From: an uncultured bacterium
GTDB taxonomy: Bacteria; Planctomycetota; Phycisphaerae; Phycisphaerales; SM1A02
NCBI GenBank assembly: GCA_903891095.1
Contig: CAITDI010000050.1
Location: forward strand, 1-64,000
DNA: 64,000 nt
Reading direction: 5' to 3'
Within the stretch, counting starts at the first letter, position 1. Each line of letters starts with the position of its first letter. Of this stretch, positions 35,787 through 44,210 are shown one piece after another. A program made the translations under genes and the position numbers. Under the pieces are notes generated by a model. That model saw nothing but the letters and a program-made list of their open reading frames with translations. It was not told where the DNA came from and ran no database searches.

Positions 35787-37340
35787 ATGCAGCGAATCCA
35801 GAGCTTTGCGTTACGGGGAATCGACGCCCTTCCGGTCGAGATCGAGTGCGACGAGCGCCCGCGCGGCACGCACGCCGATGATCAGCAGCGCGGCGGCGGC
35901 GGTTTTTCACTGGTCGGATTGCCCGATGCGAGCGTGCGCGAGTCGGCGCAGCGCGTGCGCGCGGCGCTGGCCGCGTGCCGATTTCCCACGCCGCGCGGCC
36001 ATTGCGTGATCAACCTCGCGCCGGCGGACCTCCGCAAGGAGGGCCCGGTGTACGACCTGCCGATCGCGCTCGCGATCCTCCGCATGCAGGGAATCATCGG
36101 CGAGCGCGCGGACGACCGGCTCGCCAACTTCGCGATCGCGGGCGAGCTCGCGCTCGACGGGATGGTGCGGCCGATCCGCGGGGCGACGAGCTTCGCGGCG
36201 GTCGCGCGCGAGCGCGGACTGCGCGGGATCGTCGTGCCCGCGGAGAACGCGCCGGAAGCCGCGGCGGTCGAGGGGCTCGAGGTCTACGGCGTGTCGCGGC
36301 TCGAGGATGCGGTGGGATTCGTCGCGAACCTCCTCGAGATCGAGCGCGAGCCTGCGCCGCTCGAGTGTCCGCCGCCGTTCGGCGCGGCGATTGACTTCGC
36401 CGACGTGCGCGGGCAGGTGGCGGCGAAGCGCGCGCTCGCGCTCGCCGCGGCCGGCGGACACAACGCGCTCCTCATCGGTCCAGCGGGAAGCGGCAAGACG
36501 ATGATGGCGCGCGCGCTGCCGGGGATCCTGCCCCCGCTCTCGCCGGACGAATCGCTCGATGTGACGCGCATCTACTCGTCGGTCGGCTGCGTGCCGCGCG
36601 GCGCGGGGCTCATCCGCGAGCGGCCGTTTCGGTCGCCGCATCATTCATCGAGCGCGGCCGCGATCGTCGGCGGCGGCACGGTTCCGCGGCCGGGCGAGGT
36701 GAGCCTCGCGCATCACGGCGTGCTGTTTCTCGATGAGCTGCCGGAGTTCCCGCGCGCCGCGCTCGAGTGCCTGCGCGAGCCGCTCGAGGACGGCTTCGTG
36801 ACCATCGCACGCGCGAACGGTTCGATGCGCTTTCCCGCGCGCGTGATGCTGGTCGCGGCGATGAATCCGTCGCACGCCGGCGGATTCGCCGAGAGCGCGA
36901 CCGAGCGGCGCGCGCAGGAGAAGTACATCGGGAAGCTCTCGGGGCCGCTCCTCGACCGCGTCGACCTGCATGTCGAGGTGCGCGCGGTTCCGTTTGCGTC
37001 GCTGCAGTCCGTGCGCCCCGGCGCGACGAGCGCGGAACTGCGCACGAAGGTGCTCGACGCGCGAGGACGCATGGAGGCGCGGCAAGGCCGCAGCCGCGCG
37101 AACGCGCGCCTGTCCAGCCGCGAGCTTGACCGGCACTGCACGCTCGAGGGTCCGGCACAACGCATGCTCGAGAGCGCGATGCGCGACCTCGGGCTCTCGG
37201 CGCGCGCGTACGACCGCGTGCGGCGCGTCGCTCGGACGATCGCGGACTTCGACGGGACCGACGCGGTCTGCGAGGCGCACATCGCCGAGGCAATCCACTA
37301 CCGCATCCTCGATCGCATGCGCGCAGGGCGTGCGGCATGA
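35787..37340 (+). CDS. YifB/ComM-family Mg-chelatase-like AAA+ ATPase
   Basis: 517 residues. The N-terminal domain has the family signature GFSLVGLPDASVRESAQRVRAAL and HCVINLAPADLRKEGPVYDLPIALAIL. The AAA+ core has Walker A GPAGSGKTMMA near 230, RPFRSPHHSSSAAAIVGGG, Walker B VLFLDELPEFPRAALE, sensor VMLVAAMNPS, and SGPLLDRVDLHVEV. ComM promotes branch migration during natural transformation; roles elsewhere are unclear. The usual Cys-rich cluster after the sensor (NPCPCGY followed by later Cys) is replaced by NPSHAGGFAESATERRAQEKY, so the putative metal site is lost while the flanks are kept. Start ATG 35787 may be leaderless. Confidence 0.92.
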   Translation: MQRIQSFALRGIDALPVEIECDERPRGTHADDQQRGGGGFSLVGLPDASVRESAQRVRAALAACRFPTPRGHCVINLAPADLRKEGPVYDLPIALAILRMQGIIGERADDRLANFAIAGELALDGMVRPIRGATSFAAVARERGLRGIVVPAENAPEAAAVEGLEVYGVSRLEDAVGFVANLLEIEREPAPLECPPPFGAAIDFADVRGQVAAKRALALAAAGGHNALLIGPAGSGKTMMARALPGILPPLSPDESLDVTRIYSSVGCVPRGAGLIRERPFRSPHHSSSAAAIVGGGTVPRPGEVSLAHHGVLFLDELPEFPRAALECLREPLEDGFVTIARANGSMRFPARVMLVAAMNPSHAGGFAESATERRAQEKYIGKLSGPLLDRVDLHVEVRAVPFASLQSVRPGATSAELRTKVLDARGRMEARQGRSRANARLSSRELDRHCTLEGPAQRMLESAMRDLGLSARAYDRVRRVARTIADFDGTDAVCEAHIAEAIHYRILDRMRAGRAA

Positions 37341-37426
37341 GCGGGCCGCGCGTGGTGCAGGGCGGAATGCCGAGCGCCGGGGTTGCGGCCGATCGCGCCG
37401 CCGAATCGCGGCAACGCCTCGCGCAG

Positions 37427-38209
37427 CTACTTCGCGCTGCGGCGCAGGCGCTTGAAGTCGTTGGGGAGCCCGTCGGCGTACTCCCAGACCTGAACCTCGA
37501 GATCCTGAACGCCCCAGCGTTTCGCGAGCTCGTGCGTCGCGTAGAGCACATCGAGTCGATCGCCCTTGATCGCGCCGCCCGTGTCGAGCACGGGCACGAC
37601 CGCCCCGCCGTCGTAGCCGGGAACGCTCACAAGGGATCCAAGCGGAAGGACGCGCGGATCCGCGGCGACCATGCAGCCGCCATTGGTGAACACGGAGTAG
37701 CCGCTGGCGGTGATGCCGTCGGCGCTGGCGCCGCACGACCTGTAGTCGGGGCTGTACGCGGTGACGCGCATGGTGATGGTGCGCGCGACCCGAATCGGAC
37801 GACCGTCGTAAAGAGCCATCTGCGTCGAGTCGGCGTCCGACGCGGGTCGGTCGGCAAGCGTGCTCCAGGCGCGCGCGGCCGGAGTCGTGCTCGACGGGAA
37901 GATGGCGCGGAGGAGCTGCTCGCGGAAGCGCGCGACGTCGGTGCTGGTGCCCACGCCGAAGCGGCTACCGGAGGCAAGCGCGGCGCTGTCGGAAAGCGTG
38001 GTGGCGGCGGAAAGCCCCGCGGTGGAAGTCGCGTTCGCCCCGATCGACGCGGGGTCGGCAACGATGCCGACTCCAGCGCTGCTGGCCTGTCGGTTGGTTC
38101 CGATGCCGATGCCGACGAGAGCGGCGACAACGGCCGAAGCGATCACCGTGGTGAAGGCCACGCGACCGTGCAGCAACCGGCTGGGGATGGAATGATCTCG
38201 TCCTCTCAT
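37427..38209 (-). CDS. 3D-domain protein, membrane-anchored
   Basis: About 260 residues. One membrane helix near residues 17-38 (VAFTTVIASAVVAALVGIGIG) is followed by a Ser/Ala/Thr-rich spacer and a C-terminal 3D domain at ~155-255: TMRVTAYSPDYRSCGASADG, MVAADPRVLPLGSLVSVPGYDG and VPVLDTGGAIKGDRLDVLYATHELAKRWG. The three aspartates give the domain its name and occur in MltA-type murein lytic transglycosylases and YabE-type proteins. So it probably cuts or binds peptidoglycan. ATG 38209 is preferred, since the open frame further upstream does not look protein-like. It converges with the YifB-like gene. Confidence 0.85.
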   Translation of the reverse strand: MRGRDHSIPSRLLHGRVAFTTVIASAVVAALVGIGIGTNRQASSAGVGIVADPASIGANATSTAGLSAATTLSDSAALASGSRFGVGTSTDVARFREQLLRAIFPSSTTPAARAWSTLADRPASDADSTQMALYDGRPIRVARTITMRVTAYSPDYRSCGASADGITASGYSVFTNGGCMVAADPRVLPLGSLVSVPGYDGGAVVPVLDTGGAIKGDRLDVLYATHELAKRWGVQDLEVQVWEYADGLPNDFKRLRRSAK

Positions 38210-38727
38210 CGGGCGAATGAACCAGGTCGAAGCGCGCCGTCCGGCGAGCAGTCGGCTCCGAACCCGCGGGCGGCCGCGGATCCCACAGTCGACATCGGGG
38301 TGGATGGTAGCGCGGTAGTCGTGCGAGTCCATGGTGATCTCGAACGGCTGATCGTCCGACTCGAGGTCGAACTTCCGCGGAGGCGAGAGGCAGGCAGTTC
38401 CTGCGCCAACGGAGCGCCGCGGCGGGCGGATGGCGAGATCCGGCGGATCGACACGGTCCCAGCGCAGCATTCGGATCCGCCGCACACGGGATCTGCGCCG
38501 TCCGGTGATGAGTCGACGGGAGTGGTGCGCGCCGCTGAACAGGTCTTCGCGCGTCCGCCTGTCGCCGCATTCGCCTTGCTCCACGGCGGGCGGCTGCGCC
38601 AGTGGTCGGTCCCCGCGGCTGCGTGGGGCCGTCCGAAGCTCACGCCGCGACGGAGCAGGCCGCCGCCTGACTGAGACAAGGACCTGACACGGATGGCGGT
38701 TCGGTTCCTCTGCTAGGCTCCGATCCC
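38210..38727. other. Intergenic region between divergent 3D-domain and TauE genes
   Basis: About 518 bases. Several open frames cross it in both directions, but none has recognisable protein features; the minus-strand frame is an upstream extension of the 3D gene that I reject. A -10-like TGCTAGGCT (38711-38719) lies near the right edge, eight bases before the TauE/SafE GTG. No RNA or repeat was recognised. Confidence 0.5.
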
Positions 38728-39609
38728 GTGACCCGCACCATTCCTCAGCTGCTCATGATCGTCGCGCTTGGCCTCATCGGAGGCACGCTCGGAGGTCTGC
38801 TCGGACTTGGCGGCTCGGTGTTCATCATCCCCGCGCTGGTCCTGCTCCTTGGAGCGAATCAACATCTCTATCAGGCGGCTGCGCTGATCGCGAATGTGTT
38901 CGTCGCGGCTGCAGCGACGTTGCGCCACCGAGGACGCGGGACGATCAGGGCAGATGTCGTGCCGATGATGGCGACTGCGAGTGCGATCGCTGCGCTGTGT
39001 GGCGTGGCTGTCAGCAATCGCCTGCAGCCGAACGCACTTCAGGCTCTGTTCGGCGTGTTCCTTTGCTACGCGTCCGTGAGCGAGGTGATCTCGCTTGCGT
39101 CCAAGCGCGCGGAGCCGGCGGAACCTGCGGTAGGCTCGCTGTCTCGCTGGCTTCCGATCTGCATCGGCGCAGTTGGCGGCTTCGCTTCCGGTCTCCTCGG
39201 GATCGGCGGTGGAGCCATCATGGTGCCGATGCTTCGAAAGCTCGGAAAGCTCCCGATCCGGCAGGCAGTCGCGAGCGCAGCTGCCGCGATGATCGTCGCG
39301 TGCACGATCGGCGCGATCGCGAAGAACGCGACCATCGCCGACCGGACCGCCGCCGACGGCACGCCGTTGACGCTCCAGTCATCTCTGCTGCTCGCGTTGC
39401 TGCTCTCGCCCTCGGCGATGCTCGGCGGCTCGCTCGGCGCTTCGCTCGTCTACCGGCTGCCGATCCCCGCCATCCGCACGGTCCTCTCGATGCTGCTCGC
39501 CTTCTCCGGCTATCAGATGATCAACAAGGCGCTCGCAGCAGCTCCGACGCAGCGCCCTGCTGCGACGGAGACAGCCGCTCCGCCCAAGGCGGATGCAGCG
39601 ACTCCGTGA
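38728..39609 (+). CDS. TauE/SafE-family sulfite/anion permease
   Basis: 293 residues with about seven to eight membrane helices. The two inverted-repeat signatures of the family are present: GGTLGGLLGLGGSVFIIPALVLL near residues 19-41 and GFASGLLGIGGGAIMVPMLRKLG near 150-172. The family exports sulfite, sulfoacetate or related anions. The C terminus ends in a soluble Ala/Thr/Pro tail. Start is GTG 38728; the nearby -10-like element would make the mRNA nearly leaderless. It is convergent with the DUF1573 lipoprotein. The substrate is not deducible. Confidence 0.9.
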   Translation: MTRTIPQLLMIVALGLIGGTLGGLLGLGGSVFIIPALVLLLGANQHLYQAAALIANVFVAAAATLRHRGRGTIRADVVPMMATASAIAALCGVAVSNRLQPNALQALFGVFLCYASVSEVISLASKRAEPAEPAVGSLSRWLPICIGAVGGFASGLLGIGGGAIMVPMLRKLGKLPIRQAVASAAAAMIVACTIGAIAKNATIADRTAADGTPLTLQSSLLLALLLSPSAMLGGSLGASLVYRLPIPAIRTVLSMLLAFSGYQMINKALAAAPTQRPAATETAAPPKADAATP

Positions 39610-39633
39610 TCACGATGAAACCAAGCCGAGCGC

Positions 39634-40881
39634 TCAGTGGCCGAAGCAGCCCTTGAGACCCTTCGGCACGTACTGCCCCCACACCGCCTGCTCCTGCTGG
39701 CGTGAGTTGGTGTAGACCGTGAACGGCACCCAAGTCAGTCCGACGGTGTCCACATTCGGGACAAGCTTCAGCTTGATGTGGGTGATGTCGCCCTCGCGGG
39801 TGGTTCCCAGCAGTTCGACCTTCGCCTGCGACGAGCCGCTGGCGACCGTCACGACCTTCTCGTCAGCGCCGAGCTCAGACACGTCGACGGTCCACTCGAA
39901 CGGCGAGCCTTGATCCATTCGGCCGAACGTATGGCGGTACTCCGTGAACTTCATGCGCGGGAGCCCGATCGTCGACTCGTGACGCACGAAGATGTCGACC
40001 AGGGGGCAATCCTCGCGGTCGGTCTCGATGATCCAGTAGCGCTTCGCCTCGCCAGGCGCAAAGTCACGGTCGAAGTCCCAGTCGAGCAGGTACTGGTTGC
40101 GCGGCTCGTCCTTCTCCGGATCGAATCCGACGAGGTTCGGCTTCTTGCCGCCGACCGCGCACACCTTGAACGGCTTCTTGTCGATCGACTCGATCACGGT
40201 CCGGCCCTTCATGGGCTGGCCCTTGACGACGTTGAGATAGGACGGGCTGACGCGAACGGGCAGCGAGACCTCGGACTTCAGCTGGATCGGAATGACCTGC
40301 GTGTAGCCGTCGATCAGGACCTTGATCTCGGCCGACTTCTTACCTGGAGCCGACTGGGCCTTCATCGAAGCCTTGAGCTCGACAAATCCACCGACGGGGA
40401 TCTTCTTGCCCGAGATGTCGTCGGTGGTCGTGCACTTGCAGCTCGGCTGCGCGGTCAGCACCTCGAGTTCCTTGCTGCCCGTGTTGTAGAGCTTGATCGA
40501 GCCTTCCTTGATGATCGAAGGCGGCAGGATCCCGAAATCCATGATCTCAGGCTCGAGCCGAACCGGCGGCGGGCCGTCGATCGAGTCGCCTGCAGCGGCT
40601 TCGGCCTGGGCAGGCGCGGGCGACGGGGGCTGCGGGTTCTGGCCACCCGAGTTGGCTGCAGGAGCCGGCCCCGATGGCTGGGCCGGAGTCCCGGCTGGAG
40701 CTGCCGCGGGCGCCGCCGCTGGTGCCGTGGCCGGCGCGGCGCTGCCTGCGGCCTTCTCGCCCCCGCGTTCGCATCCGACGATCGTCATCGCGACAGTCGC
40801 CATGAGGAGCCCCAAGGCGAAAGAACCGACTCGGCGGACGCGGCTGCGGTGAGGGACGATGGAGTTCGCAAGGTCGGGCAT
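39634..40881 (-). CDS. DUF1573 lipoprotein
   Basis: 415 residues. A lipoprotein signal peptide ends in MATVAMTIVGC (Cys near 37), followed by a Pro/Ala-rich linker to about residue 100. A DUF1573 domain follows: IMDFGILPPSIIKEGSIKLYNTGSKELEVL, then SCKCTTTD with the characteristic Cys pair. A second, related beta-sandwich region follows (VSPSYLNVVKGQPMKGRTVI... and FTEYRHTFGRMDQGSPFEWTVDV). DUF1573 proteins are common in Planctomycetota and Bacteroidetes; their role is unknown, perhaps protein-protein contacts outside the inner membrane. It converges with the TauE gene and faces the long region before efp. Confidence 0.9.
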   Translation of the reverse strand: MPDLANSIVPHRSRVRRVGSFALGLLMATVAMTIVGCERGGEKAAGSAAPATAPAAAPAAAPAGTPAQPSGPAPAANSGGQNPQPPSPAPAQAEAAAGDSIDGPPPVRLEPEIMDFGILPPSIIKEGSIKLYNTGSKELEVLTAQPSCKCTTTDDISGKKIPVGGFVELKASMKAQSAPGKKSAEIKVLIDGYTQVIPIQLKSEVSLPVRVSPSYLNVVKGQPMKGRTVIESIDKKPFKVCAVGGKKPNLVGFDPEKDEPRNQYLLDWDFDRDFAPGEAKRYWIIETDREDCPLVDIFVRHESTIGLPRMKFTEYRHTFGRMDQGSPFEWTVDVSELGADEKVVTVASGSSQAKVELLGTTREGDITHIKLKLVPNVDTVGLTWVPFTVYTNSRQQEQAVWGQYVPKGLKGCFGH

Positions 40882-41275
40882 TCGAAAGTCCTACGTGAGG
40901 TCACACCGCAGCCAACCAGGCGGCGGAAAATCAGAATCGGTGAGTCTATCGGTTCCGAGACACCCGAGCGTCGAATCGCTCCCCAAGCCGCGTTATCGCG
41001 GATCGGACGGCGACCCAGAGCCGAACGGCTCCGCCCTACCTCTCGCGCAGAATCGGGTTGCAGCTCGGCACGAAAGCAGGCTCCGTGCTCCGCCACGCGG
41101 CGCGCCGCGCCGTTTTTCAGCGCAGAAGCAACGTGGATCACCCACAAAGCCCCGTCGGCCATGCGTTCGGAGTTCGCGTTTCACGCCGCCCTCCGACCGC
41201 GCAGGTCGCCCCGTCTCTGATGGTCACGCAGGTCGATCAAGCAAATCCAAGAAAAATGCATGCGTGAACTTGCAC

Positions 41276-41384
41276 AGGGCAATTCCCGTGACATCTTAGT
41301 TCGTGAGTTGAGTCAAACGACTCCTCCTAAAGAGCCCTTTTCCCTCCCTCCGCCCCCGGCCATGTGCCGGGGGTCTTTCTTTTT
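41276..41384 (+). ncRNA. Candidate small RNA upstream of efp
   Basis: A strong plus-strand terminator at 41353-41384 has no upstream gene on that strand. About 80 bases before it lie a possible -35 (TTGCAC at 41270) and a weak -10 near 41293-41299, then a small hairpin (GAGTC/GACTC with AAAC loop). This would yield a short RNA of about 85 bases. It matches no RNA family that I recognise; the 5' end is uncertain. Confidence 0.3.
41353..41384 (+). terminator. Orphan intrinsic terminator
   Basis: Perfect eight-base-pair stem CCCCCGGC/GCCGGGGG with a CATGT loop followed by TCTTTCTTTT. No plus-strand coding gene ends before it. Confidence 0.85.
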
Positions 41385-41493
41385 ACTCATTTCATTCTGC
41401 GGCCTGGCAGGTGAGCTCAGCCCCCGCCCGCACCACACCGACTGTCACGCCACCGCCGCATGCGAAACCCACCTGGCGCCATCAGGACACAAG

Positions 41494-41523
41494 TTCCTGC
41501 TCCAGACGAGCCTCTGCTACATT
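41494..41523 (+). promoter_or_regulatory. Promoter of efp (TTCCTG-18 nt-TACATT, extended -10)
   Basis: TTCCTG at 41494-41499, 18-base spacer, TGC-TACATT at 41515-41523. Start of transcription near 41530 leaves a leader of about 28 bases containing GAGGA at 41546. Confidence 0.55.
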
Positions 41524-41557
41524 CTCCCCCTCAGACTCAACCCCCGAGGATCGCCCT

Positions 41558-42112
41558 TTGAACAGCACTGACCTCTCCCCCGGTATGGCACTCAAGATGG
41601 ATGGCAAGCTCTTCCTTGTCACCGAAGTCGAGCACCGTACCCCTGGCAACCTGCGCGCCTTCGTGCAGGTCAAGCTCCGCGACCTCAAGTCGGGTTCGCT
41701 CATCGACAAGCGCCTTCGCTCGGGCGAGGACGTCGAGCAGGTCGACCTCGACCGCCGTCAGATGGAGTACCTCTATCAGCAGGGCGCGGCGTACGTGTTC
41801 ATGGACCTCGAGAGCTACGACCAGCAGGAGCTCCCGAAGGAAGTCGTCGGCGACCTCGGTCTCTACGTGCTTCCGAACACCCAGATCATCGTGCTCTGGT
41901 GCGACGGCAAGGCGATCTCGGTCGAGCTTCCGCTCACCGTCGTGCTGACCATCACCGACACCCCGCCGGGCATCAAGGGCGCGACCGCCACGAACCAGCT
42001 CAAGGAAGCGACCTGCGAGACCGGTCTCAAGACGCGCGTCCCGCCGTTCATCACGACCGGCGAGAAGATCATCGTCAGCACGACCGACGGTGCGTACCGC
42101 AGCCGCGCGTGA
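41558..42112 (+). CDS. efp: Translation elongation factor P
   Basis: EF-P relieves ribosome stalling at polyproline. 184 residues from a TTG start (LNSTDLSPGMALKMDGKLF). TTG is chosen because it restores the normal EF-P N terminus (PGM preceded by eight to nine residues, total length near the usual 185-190) and has GAGGA seven bases upstream; the next ATG would remove the first strand. The three domains are visible: KOW-like N domain, OB domain (PKEVVGDLGLYVLPNTQIIVLW), and C-terminal OB (LKEATCETGLKTRVPPFITTGEKI). The loop entering the peptidyl-transferase centre reads TPGNLRAF, with Asn31 where E. coli has the modified Lys34, and Arg33 two residues later. Confidence 0.93.
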   Translation: MNSTDLSPGMALKMDGKLFLVTEVEHRTPGNLRAFVQVKLRDLKSGSLIDKRLRSGEDVEQVDLDRRQMEYLYQQGAAYVFMDLESYDQQELPKEVVGDLGLYVLPNTQIIVLWCDGKAISVELPLTVVLTITDTPPGIKGATATNQLKEATCETGLKTRVPPFITTGEKIIVSTTDGAYRSRA

Positions 42113-42134
42113 GCTGACTCACCCGCGCATCTCA

Positions 42135-42180
42135 AGCAACTCCGCAGCGCCCGCGATCACGCGGGCGCTGCGTTGCTTTT
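42135..42180. terminator. Bidirectional terminator between efp and the symporter
   Basis: Inner stem GCAGCGCCCGC/GCGGGCGCTGC (11 base pairs) with outer AGCAAC/GTTGCT arms, followed by TTTT on the plus strand. It overlaps the 3' end of the minus-strand symporter gene, so that gene's last codons are part of the hairpin. Confidence 0.85.
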
Positions 42181-43929
42181 CGCACTGCGCGCGGTGAGCA
42201 GCGAGACGACCGCGAGCACCGCGAATCCAAGCGGGACCGTGACGATCGCAGGCTGGCTGAACGGCACGATCGTCTTGGCCGCGGCGTCGGCGGCGCTGTA
42301 GCCGTAGACCTTCTCCATCGTGTCGGCCGACGCGAGGATCCACGCGAGGCTCGCGACGAGACCCGTCGCCATCGCCGCGATGATGCCCTGCTTCGTCGTG
42401 CGCTTCCAGAAGAGCAGCATGACGAGCGCAGGAAGGTTCGCGCTCGCCGCGAGGTTGAACGCCCATCCGACGAGGAACGTCACGTTCATCTTCTCGAACA
42501 GGATGCCGAGCGCGATCGAGCCGAGACCGAGCGCGGCCGCGGCGATCTTTCCGCTGCGGACCTGCTGCGCGTCGGACATGCGCATGCCGAGCACGTCCTT
42601 CATCAGGTCATGCGCGACCGCGCCGGCGCCGGCCATCACGAGGCCGCTCACCGTTCCGAGCACGGTCGTGAATGCAACGGCGCTGATCACCGCGAACAGC
42701 CCTTCGCCAAACGTGCGCGCGAGAAGCGGCGCGGACATGTTGGAATCGGTCGGGTCAAGCGCGCCGCTGGTCATCGCGCCGAGGCCGAGATACAGCGTGA
42801 GCACGTAGAAGAACCCGATCGCCGCGATGCCGACGACCGTGCTCTTGCGCGCGGACACCGCGTCCTTGACCGTGTAGTAGCGGATGAGGATGTGCGGCAA
42901 GCTCGCCGTGCCGAGGAACAGCGCGAGCATCAGCGAGATGAAGTCGAGCTTCGACGCGACGCGGTCGTCGCGCACGCCCTTGAACGTCGGATTCGCGCCA
43001 GGAAGCAGCAGGTCCGCGCCCTTGCGTTCGACCGGCGTGAAGGTCGTCGCGCCGGCCGCGTCGGTGCCCTTCTTCCAGGTCGTGATCGTCGACTGCGAGA
43101 AGGTCTCGAAGAACCCGAGCGGACCGAGCGGCCCCGTGCGCTCGACGCCGCCTGGCAGCGCGGCGACCGAACCAAAGCCCGTCCCGTGCGCCGCGCGCAG
43201 CTTCGAGTCGAGCTGGTTGTCGGGCGCGAGCGGCGCGCCGTTCACCGTCGTCGCGTCCGCGGACTTCGCGAGCGTCTGGACTTCGGTCGCCGCGATCGGC
43301 GTCGACGGCACCGCGAACCCGCGGTTCAGGATCATCGCCACGACCAGCGTGCACACCGCGACCAGGATCGTGCCCTTGATGAACTGCACCCACGTCGTGC
43401 TCACCATGCCCGCGGTCGACACGATCACCGTCACCGCGACGCCGACCATCGCGACGCCCGCCCAGTGCGGGAGGCCGAGCAGCGGCTTGACCAGCGCGCC
43501 CGCGCCGACCATCTGCGGCACGAGATAGAAGAGCGAGATCACGAGCGTCGAGATCGCCGCGACGAGCTTGAGCCCGCGCGAGTTGAACTTCGAGTCGAGC
43601 GCGTCGGCGAGCGTGTACTTGCCGAGCCGCTTGACGGGCTCCGCGATCACGAACAGCGCGACGATCCAGCCCGCGAGATAGCCGATCGAGTACAGGAAGC
43701 CGTCGTAGCCGAAGAACGCGATCATCCCGCAGATGCCGAGGAAGCTCGCGGCCGAGAGGTAGTCGCCCGCGAAGGCGATGCCGTTCACGAACCAGCCGAC
43801 CTGGCCGTGCGCGGCGAAGTAGCCGCCCGAGCTCTTCGTGCGCGAGCCGAGCCAGAGGCTCAGCCCGAGCACCGACGCCACGAACAGCGCGAACACGACG
43901 ACTGCAAGCGTGCTTGCGTGGTAGATCAC
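42157..43929 (-). CDS. Sodium/solute symporter, ActP/acetate-permease-like
   Basis: 590 residues with about thirteen membrane helices of the SSS family. Conserved regions include SSGGYFAAHGQVGWFVNGIAFAGDYLSAASFLG near the N terminus, SLFYLVPQMVGAGALV, and FTTVLGTVSGLVMAGAGAVAHDL. A soluble loop of about 100 residues lies between helices around 205-300. It is preceded by a DUF485 protein with a four-base overlap, the same pairing as yjcH-actP in proteobacteria, so acetate or a similar short acid is a reasonable substrate guess. The stop codon lies inside a terminator hairpin shared with efp. Confidence 0.92.
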   Translation of the reverse strand: MIYHASTLAVVVFALFVASVLGLSLWLGSRTKSSGGYFAAHGQVGWFVNGIAFAGDYLSAASFLGICGMIAFFGYDGFLYSIGYLAGWIVALFVIAEPVKRLGKYTLADALDSKFNSRGLKLVAAISTLVISLFYLVPQMVGAGALVKPLLGLPHWAGVAMVGVAVTVIVSTAGMVSTTWVQFIKGTILVAVCTLVVAMILNRGFAVPSTPIAATEVQTLAKSADATTVNGAPLAPDNQLDSKLRAAHGTGFGSVAALPGGVERTGPLGPLGFFETFSQSTITTWKKGTDAAGATTFTPVERKGADLLLPGANPTFKGVRDDRVASKLDFISLMLALFLGTASLPHILIRYYTVKDAVSARKSTVVGIAAIGFFYVLTLYLGLGAMTSGALDPTDSNMSAPLLARTFGEGLFAVISAVAFTTVLGTVSGLVMAGAGAVAHDLMKDVLGMRMSDAQQVRSGKIAAAALGLGSIALGILFEKMNVTFLVGWAFNLAASANLPALVMLLFWKRTTKQGIIAAMATGLVASLAWILASADTMEKVYGYSAADAAAKTIVPFSQPAIVTVPLGFAVLAVVSLLTARSAKSNAAPA

Positions 43930-44210
43930 TTGCGCGCCTCCGTCTCAGACTCGCGCGGCGGCGCGCCGAACACCGCATAGATCGCGGCGAGCAGGAACGC
44001 GCCGATGATCAGCCCGAATCCCGCGACCACCGCGATGCTCAGTCCGCCGAACGCCGGCGCCGCAAGTCCGCCGACGGCCGCGCCGCCCTTGAACGTTCCG
44101 AACGCGGCGACCAGCACGAACGTCGCGTACGCGATGCAGTAGATCGCGAACAGCACGGCTCCGAGAAACCGCGCGCGATGCGCGGGCACGCTCGCGTCTC
44201 CTCCGCTCAT
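43926..44210 (-). CDS. DUF485 small membrane protein
   Basis: 94 residues with two membrane helices (FLGAVLFAIYCIAYATFVLVAAF and FGGLSIAVVAGFGLIIGAFLLAAIYAVF), the size and shape of DUF485/YjcH proteins that accompany ActP-like symporters. The ATG at 44210 overlaps the stop of the VTT-domain gene and its own stop overlaps the symporter ATG, each by four bases, so all three are probably translated together. Confidence 0.88.
   Translation of the reverse strand: MSGGDASVPAHRARFLGAVLFAIYCIAYATFVLVAAFGTFKGGAAVGGLAAPAFGGLSIAVVAGFGLIIGAFLLAAIYAVFGAPPRESETEARK

Larger units (their letters stand above)
40882..41557. other. Long intergenic region upstream of efp
   Basis: About 676 bases between the divergent DUF1573 and efp genes. 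No credible protein. It holds an isolated intrinsic terminator (41353-41384), a less GC-rich stretch at 41220-41340, and the efp promoter at 41494-41523. The terminator has no upstream coding gene on the plus strand, which suggests a small RNA. Confidence 0.55.

Noticed and set aside
37337-38674. Plus-strand frame of 445 codons after the YifB-like gene, overlapping its stop
   Set aside because: Lies opposite the 3D-domain gene, whose motifs are clear; its own translation has no domain features.
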